This document shows, in pieces, positions 57,601 through 64,000 of a DNA stretch of 64,000 nucleotides. The stretch is from positions 649,605 to 713,604 of the forward strand of contig NZ_JAAXMS010000005.1 of assembly GCF_012290005.1 (NCBI RefSeq), in the 5' to 3' direction. Made by a program: the position numbers and the translations under genes. The notes under the pieces were generated by a model, which was not told the DNA's origin, made no database searches, and saw only the letters and a list, made by a program, of their open reading frames with translations. Origin of the DNA: Crateriforma spongiae. GTDB taxonomy: Bacteria > Planctomycetota > Planctomycetia > Pirellulales > Pirellulaceae. Within the stretch, counting starts at the first letter, position 1, and the number at the start of each line of letters is the position of its first letter.

Positions 57601-57713
57601 ACCTGGGTCGCGCTAAGGCGTACAAATTCAAGATCGGTCATACACGCAGTGATTACCGAATGCTGGCGGAACAGGCCGACGCCGTTTTGGCGAATCTCCA
57701 GTCATCCGAATAG
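54630..57713 (+). CDS. Ser/Thr protein kinase with helical-repeat sensor domain
   Basis: 1027 residues from ATG 54630; ATGs at 54579 and 54639 are alternatives. An N-terminal helical part (about 1-100) precedes the kinase domain (about 110-425): glycine loop RIGRGGNGDVWKVE, Lys in ALKLLRG, HRDLKPQN, MDWGMAK (DWG in place of DFG) and MSPEQARGE. An acidic insert of about 60 residues follows the DWG motif. A membrane helix at about 478-496 (ALVVAVVSIIGAGVAIW) separates it from a C-terminal half of 500 residues with TPR-like helix pairs (YAHAQ- and ATHTGLLALIYHRLKDR-type). This is a common planctomycete layout. It is followed by an ECF sigma gene and is divergent from the giant gene, which it may help regulate. 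Confidence 0.88.
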   Translation: MPPMPPNAEALSIESLRRIEQWCSEYESLPQRQRFQQFLGLASDQERPALARELVGLDAELRASRGEKPRVEDYRSLCADPRIAIKESELRDLVCGQVQVAEPKPHSTRYRFIQRIGRGGNGDVWKVEDTVGQRTLALKLLRGPLENSSAATLRMNREALLTGRLQHPGIPPIYDHGVLEDGRPFFTMKLVGGETFADTLKNRSDSSDELSRCLGIFEQLAQTVAYAHAQGVIHRDLKPQNVMVGAFGEVQVMDWGMAKPSAESTLETSTTQYDSDRPHASLQSTQSDDDTTRGANDESWDDLQQSLTADGDVLGTPAYMSPEQARGEIKTLDARSDVFALGAILFEILTRQRLHHGCSVIESLQRTTLGQFDAALTTLLNSDAHPELKTLCEKCLSTDPEMRPADAGIVSDAMTDHLTGVEKRARSAELQQREASVRSSEDRKRRQLQTRTALVVAVVSIIGAGVAIWQRREAVRAGQETSDALALADQRFDEAQSVVDEFLTRVADDNGVLTRTSGAQAIRRDLMQKAVDYYEDLEAESKQTPEFRFKIAQTHRRLGEVMYLLSPGGEKLEHHADQAIRICEQLLNDDPDNAAYLACKTDAYALKVRALSQSWRDQQALPIAQSSRELARTLMDLRGNDDDHFRYATHTGLLALIYHRLKDRNQCQTLFQQAIQIATPIQQANPDNGRYATKLARIQSNYGAYCGWGRGQWKECRKHFQMAVDLQEQAVQLQPSRVDWCHGLATFQMNLAMSLTHTGDIPQAESMFRDSIRSHEKVVRENPLDVDSRWSLALIYGNFATFSLTRLKNADDCEQFLIRSAEQYKLLSDDHPDVEVYMESYTDALESLIDVRVRIANADSRPDVPNDPTMVLRIARPELQLILEQWSLWLDAHPKSDKYRRSIAYWSALLPETPPDLLLKSTDHVTGDQASLRHLDSKWIDARALALIRSDRHTEAIDLLKMCESQSPSAVRLTIESLARVDQDPDAAVDYLGRAKAYKFKIGHTRSDYRMLAEQADAVLANLQSSE

Positions 57714-57852
57714 TCACCAGACATTCGTTGCCAAGCGTGCCAGGGTCTTGGCGGTACGATCATGGGGCGTCTTCCGAAGCATCGATGATTCTGTCAAGCA
57801 ATCTTGCCCAGCCGTCGTCGACAAAATTTCCTTCACGTCCCTTCGCCGCGCC

Positions 57853-58500
57853 TTGTCCGACACGCACGACATCACCGCCATTATCCGTAGCGTCGAAGAC
57901 GGCGATCCGGACGCCGCCGCAGAACTGTGGAGTCATTGTTTTCCGCGTTTACTGAACTTCTGCCGCGGTCGCCTTCCCGAGCACATGCGGCGTGTCTTGG
58001 ACGAAGAAGACGTGGCGTTGTCGGCATTCAAAAGCTTCTGCTTGGGCGCAGCCGGCGGTGCCTTCGGCGACATCAAGGGGCGTGACGAACTGTGGAAGTT
58101 GTTGTTCTGTATCGCCGGACGGAAGGCACAGGGTTACATTCGCCACCAGAACCGTCAGAAACGTGGGGGCGGCAAAGTCGCCGGTGAATCCATCTTCAAA
58201 TCCGACGACGATTCGTCCGTTTCGCCCGGGATCGAACAAGTGGCCGATCAGACGCCTTGTCACGTCAGCAAGGCGCATTTCGTCAGCGATTGCGAAACAC
58301 TTTTCGACATGCTGGACGATCAGAAGCTGCAGATGGTGGCAATCCTACGCATCGAAGGCTACAGCGTCGACGAAATCGCGGCGCGCATGGAATGCTCGCG
58401 GCGAAGCGTCGAGCGCCGACTGAATTTGATTCGCCGAATTTGGCAAAGCGCCTTTGACGATGCGGAGCCACCAGAATCAAATCAAGGTAGCGACGGCTGA
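57853..58500 (+). CDS. ECF-like RNA polymerase sigma factor
   Basis: 215 residues if TTG 57853 is the start, giving the typical beginning MSDTHDITAIIRSVEDGDPD. The frame is open back to a GTG at 57649 inside the kinase gene but contains no ATG, so the start is uncertain. Region 2 is visible as LWSHCFPRLLNFCRGRLPEH and EEDVALSAFKSFCLGAAGG. Region 4 is MVAILRIEGYSVDEIAARME followed by CSRRSVERRLNLIRRIW. It is an ECF subgroup frequent in planctomycetes, partner of the large TPR-type kinases. It lies about 140 bp after the kinase on the same strand, so kinase and sigma factor form one module. Confidence 0.85.
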   Translation: MSDTHDITAIIRSVEDGDPDAAAELWSHCFPRLLNFCRGRLPEHMRRVLDEEDVALSAFKSFCLGAAGGAFGDIKGRDELWKLLFCIAGRKAQGYIRHQNRQKRGGGKVAGESIFKSDDDSSVSPGIEQVADQTPCHVSKAHFVSDCETLFDMLDDQKLQMVAILRIEGYSVDEIAARMECSRRSVERRLNLIRRIWQSAFDDAEPPESNQGSDG

Positions 58501-58548
58501 GTGCACACGCTGTCAATTCATTTCACCGCAAAACTCTGCCCCAACCAG

Positions 58549-58622
58549 CACGCCCAGCAGGATTCGAACCTGCGACCGTCGGATTAGAAGTCCGATGCTC
58601 TATCCAGCTGAGCTATGGGCGC
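58549..58622 (-). tRNA. tRNA-Arg (anticodon UCU)
   Basis: A full cloverleaf of 74 nt reads on the minus strand from 58622. The acceptor stem GCGCCCA pairs with TGGGCGT (one G-U pair), D-arm GCTCAGCTGGATAGAGC, anticodon stem TCGGA/TCCGA with loop CTTCTAA (anticodon TCT), T-arm GCAGGTTCGAATCCTGC, discriminator G. The CCA end is not encoded. Confidence 0.95.
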
Positions 58623-58829
58623 CTGTGCGTGAACGCCGAGATTTTGGCGTTCCAACGGAACACTGGTCAAGCTACTCAATCCGGACCGATTTGGCCACCA
58701 CGATTCGTCCCGCGCTTCGGTTCGGAAAACGCCCGGTATATCGTCGCACTTCTACTGCGCAAGCGAATCGTCTTCACGCGCATTTTGGGCGGAGCAGAAG
58801 GCGACAACTCAAGGGGACTCGCCAACTGG

Positions 58830-60254
58830 CTAGCCGCTGGCGATGTGGTAAATCGATTCGCTACAGCGTTTGACCGTCCGCAAAAGGTCCGGGTAAGGCT
58901 CGCCAAACTCGTTCAATACGCCCGAATGCTGGCGAGCCTGTTTGCGAGGTATGTTTTGCGTAGCATCGATGAGCCCACAGTAGTGCCAGCCGATAAAGTT
59001 CGGCCGTGCGAATGCGTTCAAAAAGAACTCCGCGGTCCACTCGGCACGTTGCTGCAAGCTGTCGGCGACCGGGCCATAAGGCCGTGGCATCGTTGGAGTG
59101 ATCATGGTGAACGCCGAGTCGCCGTTGACGAACGGCATGTCAGCGACCTTGGTCCAACGATCCAGACCCGGCCGCTGCACTTCGTAGCGACCGTACATCT
59201 GGTACATCACAAAATCGGTGTACTGGCTCGTGACGGGAAACACGACATCCATCGAATCGGTGTTGGCATTCAACTTGTCTCCACAAAACAAATGATTCGG
59301 ATCGTAGGTGCGTATGGCATTGCGTGCCGTTTCGTAGTACTTCGCAACTACGGTCTTGAGAAATACCAAGTTGTCTCGCGTTTCGTTCGCGTTCGACAGG
59401 TCAGTTGTGGGCCGCCAATCGGTGGCGTTTTCCAATGCATCAAACGAATCGAAGGTCGTCCCATAAGTCTGGTTGAATGACCCGATTTCGCCACGATAGA
59501 TCTCTTGCATGGTTTTGATATAGGCGCATTTGCCGGCCGAGTTACGGCCCAAGTTTCTTAATCGTCGGGGCCAACCGACACGTGCTCCTCGTCGTGCACC
59601 ACCGATGACATCGGGGCGCTCACGACAATCCTCCTCGGTCAACAGCGGACAATCCGTCATGGAATAGCCAAGCAGATACGGATCGTCCGGTGCCGCCGCG
59701 TCTTTGGCCAGTCGATCACATCGGAGAGCAAAGGACTTTGAAAACACGTCCAGGAAGTTGTCGTCAGGGATGTCAGTTCTCCAGTGAGGAATGTCGACAA
59801 AGCGGATCGGCTTCATGTACGCGATCTTCGGTGCCGGCTTATTGATGATGTTCAGTGAGGTGTGCACACCGGCTGTGTTAAAACCCCATTGTTGGCACGT
59901 GTCCAAGAACCATTTTCGAAGCGCAGGAGCGAACTTCGAATAGTCATTCAGGTCATCGACGCCCAGTTTCTGCTGCCATGCTTCACGACTAAAGTCTTGC
60001 TGCCACAGGTCGGAATGAAGATGGTTGATGCCAAAGCTCAAGAATGCGTTGCCTTCTGGCGTAACAAACCACCAGCGATCCTCTTTCTCCACGCGAAAGT
60101 AGCCGGTGGCTTCAAACTTCTTGCCGGTCCAACCGCCGAAACGATCCAACTGGCCCGCGTTAGTTGCAAACCCGCAACGTGCTGCCATGGCCCCAGTCGC
60201 CAACACACCAGAAGTCTGCAGGAATTTGCGTCGTGTTGTGGCTTTCGTCTTCAT
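58830..60254 (-). CDS. Tat-exported glycoside hydrolase, agarase-like
   Basis: 474 residues from ATG 60254 (MKTKATTRRKFLQTSG); a longer frame upstream has no export signal at its start and is ignored. The twin-arginine signal RRKFLQTSG plus a short hydrophobic stretch directs folded export. The mature protein begins with GYFRVEKEDRWWFVTPEGN and AFLSFGINHLHSDLWQQ, blocks I associate with GH50/GH86-type beta-agarase-like TIM barrels. Strand NEFGEPYPDL near the C-terminus holds a candidate catalytic Glu. Substrates could be algal galactans, but this is not proven. It is convergent with tRNA-Arg and divergent from the DUF6807 gene; a polysaccharide-degradation role would fit that neighbour. Confidence 0.7.
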   Translation of the reverse strand: MKTKATTRRKFLQTSGVLATGAMAARCGFATNAGQLDRFGGWTGKKFEATGYFRVEKEDRWWFVTPEGNAFLSFGINHLHSDLWQQDFSREAWQQKLGVDDLNDYSKFAPALRKWFLDTCQQWGFNTAGVHTSLNIINKPAPKIAYMKPIRFVDIPHWRTDIPDDNFLDVFSKSFALRCDRLAKDAAAPDDPYLLGYSMTDCPLLTEEDCRERPDVIGGARRGARVGWPRRLRNLGRNSAGKCAYIKTMQEIYRGEIGSFNQTYGTTFDSFDALENATDWRPTTDLSNANETRDNLVFLKTVVAKYYETARNAIRTYDPNHLFCGDKLNANTDSMDVVFPVTSQYTDFVMYQMYGRYEVQRPGLDRWTKVADMPFVNGDSAFTMITPTMPRPYGPVADSLQQRAEWTAEFFLNAFARPNFIGWHYCGLIDATQNIPRKQARQHSGVLNEFGEPYPDLLRTVKRCSESIYHIASG

Positions 60255-60761
60255 TCTCTTTTTTCCATCGACAAAGCAATCGTCGGCTACTCGACCGCAA
60301 CAAGCATTTTGAGGTGACTGAGGTGGGGGACGCCTTGCTTCGTCACCCAAATCTTATCAAGCGACCGCTGGGATCATTGTCGCTGATTTTGGACTCATGA
60401 TCTTCTTTCGAAGATGCCATCGACGCGACAGATCATCCGATGATCGTGTCTCTCATTATCGTCGATGGTTTCGTTGGAGTGTCCCGAAACGGTTGGTTTG
60501 ACTTGAAACCCAGCGACTGCGTCACAAAAACGCTGCTTCGGGGGCACAACGCGGAGGCGACGGATCGAAGTTCGCGGTTTCTGCGCTGTCTTGTTCTCTC
60601 GTCCCCTGCGTTTCAGTCACTCGTTTACACTGCTTGAAGCACGGGGCCAGTATCTGATGTTGTTCTCGTGCCCCGAGTGTTCCGACCCGACCAGCATCCA
60701 GAAAGATGGTCAGCGTTGCTCGGGAATTACCGCCGATCAACCTTTCGCAGTCACACCGAAA
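60255..60761. other. 507-bp divergent intergenic region
   Basis: It separates the glycoside hydrolase and DUF6807 genes. The frame of the right gene is open back to 60591 but lacks protein character. No RNA gene or repeat seen; promoters for both genes are expected. Confidence 0.4.
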
Positions 60762-61814
60762 ATGCGCGCAGCCTTAAAAAGCACAACGAGTACTCTTGGG
60801 AGGACACGCCGTGAGCCAATCCTATCGGGAACGCTGGCGCTGATGCTTTGCATTGCGTCGGTTCCGCTGGCTGTTCAGGGCGAAGACCTCGTGTTGACGG
60901 AGACGGAAGACACCATTCGCATCACGCTCCGCCAGAAACCTGTGCTTGAATACGTGAAGACGGCGCGGCCGGTCCCGTCAGGGCTGGATCAGTACTACCA
61001 GCGTAGTGGCTACATCCATCCGGTGTTTGCCCCCACGGGCGAGCAAGTGACAGGAGACTACCCGTTGGATCATGCTCACCAGCACGCCCTGTTTTTCGCT
61101 TGGACAAAAGCAAAGTTTGATGGGACCAACGTGGATTTTTGGAACCAGGCGAAGCAATTGGCGGGCATCGAGTTCCGCGGCGTGTCCGAGATCAAACGAT
61201 CTCCCCAGCGCGTTTCATTTTGCGTCAAGCACGCCTTCACTGTTGGCCAGGGGAATGAGCGAGTGGATGCGATTCACGAGACTTGGACTGTTTCCGTCTA
61301 TCTGACCCCGAGTGATCATTTTTTGTTCGACGTTGAAAGTCGTCAGCGATGCGCCTCAGACAAGCCCCTGAGGATCGAAGAGTATCACTATGGTGGCATG
61401 GCGGTTCGCGGAAATGCGACTTGGCTGAAAGAGAGCGCCGATCGATCGATTCAGCCCGGTGACCTACAGTTTTTGACCAGTGAAGGAAAGAACCGTTGGG
61501 ACGGCAATCATACTCGGCCCCATTGGGTCGCGATGTCTGGCAAAATTGCAGGGCAGGACGTGTCGTTAACGGTGTTCTGTCATCCCGACAACTTCCGCGC
61601 ACCTCAACCCGTTCGGCTGCATCCGAATAAGCCGTACTTTTGTTTCGCTCCTTCTGTGGTCGGCGATTTTGAAATCGAGCCCGGTGAAGAATATGTATCG
61701 CGGTATCGCTGTCTTGTGACTTCTGGGCCTGTCGATGTCGACCTTGTGGAAAAACACTGGAAACAATATTGCTCATCAAACGAGGATTTGGTCCCGGGCG
61801 AAGAATCCGAATGA
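60762..61814 (+). CDS. DUF6807 (PmoA-like) secreted protein
   Basis: 350 residues from ATG 60762. A signal peptide covers about residues 1-38 (LSGTLALMLCIASVPLAVQG), consistent with this start over earlier in-frame codons. The mature part holds the DUF6807 features YQRSGYIHPVFAPTGEQVTG, DYPLDHAHQHALFFAWTK (conserved His cluster) and DFWNQ. These proteins are often labelled methane monooxygenase PmoA-like but are unrelated to particulate methane monooxygenase; in planctomycetes they sit among sugar-catabolism and sulfatase genes. The fold is probably a beta-sandwich similar to glycoside-binding proteins. Role unknown; neighbouring glycoside hydrolase suggests carbohydrate use. Confidence 0.82.
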   Translation: MRAALKSTTSTLGRTRREPILSGTLALMLCIASVPLAVQGEDLVLTETEDTIRITLRQKPVLEYVKTARPVPSGLDQYYQRSGYIHPVFAPTGEQVTGDYPLDHAHQHALFFAWTKAKFDGTNVDFWNQAKQLAGIEFRGVSEIKRSPQRVSFCVKHAFTVGQGNERVDAIHETWTVSVYLTPSDHFLFDVESRQRCASDKPLRIEEYHYGGMAVRGNATWLKESADRSIQPGDLQFLTSEGKNRWDGNHTRPHWVAMSGKIAGQDVSLTVFCHPDNFRAPQPVRLHPNKPYFCFAPSVVGDFEIEPGEEYVSRYRCLVTSGPVDVDLVEKHWKQYCSSNEDLVPGEESE

Positions 61815-62006
61815 ACCAAGCTCCGGAAAGCGTGACCAATCCAACGTTATCGCATTCTTTCCGTTGCGATTCACATCCGTTCCTTGCCGGTACTGGCAGG
61901 CAAGAATGAAGATTTCGCCGTGTTTGGATGGCCGGTTCCTGCATGGCTGGACAGTTGAATTGCATGATTAACGCCGCTTGTCCAAGGGGCATCCGAGAAC
62001 CCGAGC

Positions 62007-62375
62007 ATGAACAACGAATTGATCGCCGTCATTTTTGCCGCGTTTCTTGCCGTCTTTGTTTTGGTTGTCGCCACCGTGTTTCTATTGTTGATTCGACCGT
62101 GGTTGCAAGTCTTCTTGTCGGGCGGAAAGGCATCGCCGCTCACGATTTTGGCAATGCGACTTCGCGGGATGCCGGTCAAAACGATTTGTGACGCCTACGT
62201 GATGATTGTCCACTGTGGCGTGGCAGTCGACATTAACCAGGTTCAAAAGGCGTATTTGATGGGGGCCGGTGTCGACAAACTGGCGCGTGCCGTCTGCTTT
62301 GCGAAGCAGAACGATGAACCGTTCGTTTGGGACGATCTGGTGGCGACCGCGATCGAAGACAACTCGCGTCGTTAA
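62007..62375 (+). CDS. stand-alone FloA-like N-terminal module
   Basis: 122 residues from ATG 62007. A membrane hairpin or helix at about residues 6-36 (AVIFAAFLAVFVLVVATVFL) is followed by SGGKASPLTILAMRLRGMPV and a helical segment AYLMGAGVDKLARAVCFAKQ. Together they match the N-terminal anchor and linker of the flotillin-like protein FloA (about 330 residues). The SPFH domain is absent, and the frame ends in DNSRR with a normal stop. It may be a decayed floA, or a short FloA paralogue working with a full-length one. No recognisable SPFH sequence follows in any frame. Confidence 0.65.
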   Translation: MNNELIAVIFAAFLAVFVLVVATVFLLLIRPWLQVFLSGGKASPLTILAMRLRGMPVKTICDAYVMIVHCGVAVDINQVQKAYLMGAGVDKLARAVCFAKQNDEPFVWDDLVATAIEDNSRR

Positions 62376-63006
62376 GCTCGTGTCTACGAATTGATCGCCC
62401 GAAAGTCGGTTACGAATTGCAAACAATCAAATTGGACCAGCCGATCGACCGTAGATTGCGCATTGTCGGGACGCACGGAATTCTCAGATCGCTTCATCGG
62501 CAAAAGCGAACAGGTCAACGCCAAGACAAGCATCCAGGATGCGATCGGAACCAACGTTTTTCGGAGTTCCGAGGGGTGCTCGTTCGCTTTCATCGTTCGA
62601 CTCATCCGATTCGGCTCGTGGGGGTCTTTCAACAGAGATCCCACGTGAAGGCCGAGTGAGCGCCAAAGCCTCCTATTTTTCGATTTTTCCCTGGCCACTT
62701 TCTCCGTTGGAGCATCTTGGTCGACGAAGGGCTACCTTGAGAAACGATAAGAAGACACAGGGTATCGAACGGATACACTGAACCCCACGCACTCTTGCGG
62801 TGATGTAACCAAGAGCTCGAAAAGTGGCGGCAGGCTCACCAAGTTTTGAAGTGCTGCTTTGGTTTGTCAGCGTCAATCAAGAAGGCCGGATGCGCACCAG
62901 CGGGTCGCCACCGGCGACTCCCGCCCTCTCAACACGGCTCCACAACTCAAAAAAAGCCGCCTGACCCCTTTGTTGTGATTGAGCGATTGACCCCTTTGAG
63001 CGATCC
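62376..63006. other. gene-poor region with repeat fragments
   Basis: No convincing gene. At 62956-62974 and 62984-62999 two copies of the AAAGGGGTCA motif (minus strand) stand 28 bp apart, the second directly at the break of the IS relic (63007). The remainder shows nothing I can name. Confidence 0.4.
62956..62999 (-). repeat. pair of AAAGGGGTCA repeats at IS break point
   Basis: Minus strand reads CAAAGGGGTCAAT at 62984-62999 and ACAAAGGGGTCAGGCGGC at 62956-62974. They are the counterpart of the tandem pair at 33058-33097, next to the other IS copy. Confidence 0.7.
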
Positions 63007-63240
63007 AGCCGATGGACCGCGTCACGACAAGAATGGTCCGGTGAACGCGTCTGCCCGAGAAACATCCACAACGTGATGACGGGTGTGTAAATCCGATCGC
63101 GAAAACAGTGCCCGAATTCCGCGCACACTTCACCCACTTTGACCGCAGGCAGGAACCGCTCAAAGACGAGAGACTGCTCGGGATAGGACTCCAACTTGCT
63201 TGCCAAACGGGACAATGAATTGATAGCCTTATTGTCACAC
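63007..63240 (-). pseudogene. fragment of IS4-family transposase
   Basis: Only about 75 residues remain (LASKLESYPEQSLVFERFLP, then EVCAEFGHCFRDRIYTPVIT). The frame is disrupted at the start by one added base and truncated before the first catalytic Asp. Its parent-like copy is the pseudogene at 33293-34429. Confidence 0.8.
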
Positions 63241-63436
63241 GGCGGGGCCTTTTGTTTTGTGTGATGGGTTTAGACGTTCATCACATTACAACAGGGCTCC
63301 GTCGTGTTTTGTGCCGCTGGCAGCGAATCCCTCGACACAGTAAATGCAGATCACGTCCGCTAGCACTACCGGTCGTGCTAGCGAAACTCAAAATCAACTA
63401 CCTGTTGTGCAATGCCCTTTAACGACGCGGCATTCG

Positions 63437-63452
63437 CGCCTGACCCCTTTGT
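63437..63452 (-). repeat. AAAGGGGTCAGGCG repeat at IS left end
   Basis: Minus strand ACAAAGGGGTCAGGCG marks the outer limit of homology between the two IS relics, as at 33081-33096. Confidence 0.7.
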
Positions 63453-63475
63453 TGTAATGTGGAGCCAAGTCCGTT

Positions 63476-64000
63476 TCACCGATTTGTTTTCCGGCGCTCG
63501 CGTGGACTACTGAGAAGCGATGATGAAGCCCCTGCCAAACGTCTGCGTCGCTGAACGGCATTTTGAAGAGAGACCGCGCCAACACCAAAAAGAAACATCA
63601 GGCTGGAAGCCGGTTCCGGGACCGCTGAGGCGTTGTGGGTGAATGACCTCCACTGCGTTTCACCCTGTGCATTGGTTGTTCCGTCACCGAACAATATCGT
63701 TTCTGTCGTGGCCCCGCTGGAGTAAGTCGTGCCGGTAAGAATCAAGTTTCCATCCTGAAACAAACGGATGGGGCTCCCCAAAGTTTTCCCGTCAACGACA
63801 AGTGAGTAGTCGTGGAAGGCATTGGTATCCACTGATGTGTTCTCGGGTCCGCGAGAGAGGGGCCCGTCGAGGAAGAAGACCTCATCATTGCCGACAAAAA
63901 GGGCTGCGCTGACATCGGGGGCAACTGTGACTGCGACTAAGCCGACTTCGCGAAAGACTTGGTTACTGAAGCCGGAGATGTAGGCCATCTCAAAATCGAC
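63476..64000 (-). CDS. PEP-CTERM protein, 5' end outside window
   Basis: The frame is open to the right edge; the ATG at 63988 is probably internal, since it is followed by mature-type beta sequence (ISGFSNQVFREVGLVAVTVA) and no signal peptide. About 175 residues are visible. The segment WRSFTHNASA resembles a short beta-sandwich end. The sorting signal is VPEPASSLMFLFGVGAVSLQ followed by RRRR, then an unusual 20-residue tail (LAGASSSLLSSPRERRKTNR). PEP-CTERM signals normally end a few residues after the Arg cluster, so the stop codon may have been displaced by repeat or IS sequence 23 bp further on. Confidence 0.75.
   Translation of the reverse strand, partial: VDFEMAYISGFSNQVFREVGLVAVTVAPDVSAALFVGNDEVFFLDGPLSRGPENTSVDTNAFHDYSLVVDGKTLGSPIRLFQDGNLILTGTTYSSGATTETILFGDGTTNAQGETQWRSFTHNASAVPEPASSLMFLFGVGAVSLQNAVQRRRRLAGASSSLLSSPRERRKTNR

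Larger units (their letters stand above)
63007..63453 (-). mobile_element. second IS4-type relic, 5' part only
   Basis: It aligns with 33083-33525 in inverted orientation, including leader hairpins and the first 77 transposase codons. An extra base near the start (63231-63240) replaces the start context by GTGTGA, so the frame is shifted with an immediate stop. Homology stops after CGGTCCATCGGCT, where repeat sequence begins. Confidence 0.8.

Noticed and set aside
60762..61814. particulate methane monooxygenase subunit
   Set aside because: The PmoA-like name for DUF6807 is historical; there are no membrane helices or metal ligands of real PmoA.

Overview
The window looks like a chromosomal segment of a marine planctomycete of the Pirellulales type (Rhodopirellula and relatives). 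This is inferred from protein families, not from any database search: a sulfatase, paired ECF sigma factors and Hanks-type kinases, PEP-CTERM proteins, a giant secreted protein with an N-terminal ELLEERRMLA motif and a C-terminal dockerin, an SpoIIM/RDD/DUF4129/DUF4350/MoxR operon, and scarce Shine-Dalgarno sites.
Left part (1-25 kb), mostly core-like genes. A partial leftward gene of unknown function is followed by a rightward three-gene locus: a PilM-like actin-fold protein with its own membrane and periplasmic part, then two single-pass proteins with Gly/Tyr/Asp-rich stretches. Next come a 35-bp tandem repeat, a leftward Nramp-type transporter, and a tightly overlapped operon RDD - SpoIIM - membrane protein - DUF4129 - DUF4350 - MoxR. 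That operon continues into a translationally coupled radical SAM / FAD-oxidoreductase pair. A secreted thioredoxin-like protein, a sulfatase, the FtsK translocase, TruB and a Nudix hydrolase complete this part.
Middle (25-35 kb), accessory. An ECF sigma factor and a zinc-ribbon Ser/Thr kinase form a signalling pair. Then a 5.3-kb block is bounded by perfect 56-bp inverted repeats (28978-29033 and 34233-34288). It carries a possible regulator, a DUF1573-like secreted protein, two further secreted proteins and a broken IS4-type element. Short repeats built on AAAGGGGTCAGGCG and AAAGGGGACGG are scattered here and in the last kilobase, and one copy lies in frame inside the giant gene.
35-54 kb is a single leftward gene for a 6382-residue extracellular protein: four RTX arrays, a metalloprotease-like motif plus a decayed copy, a collagen-like glycine-rich region, a P-domain, beta-propeller-like segments and a dockerin. 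A small PEP-CTERM protein gene follows it by 25 bp.
Right part (54-64 kb). Divergent from the giant gene is a second signalling pair (large kinase with a helical repeat tail, then an ECF sigma factor). After it come tRNA-Arg(UCU), a Tat-exported glycoside hydrolase, a DUF6807/PmoA-like protein, a stand-alone FloA-type N-terminal module, a second truncated copy of the IS4-type element in inverted orientation, and a partial PEP-CTERM gene running off the right edge.
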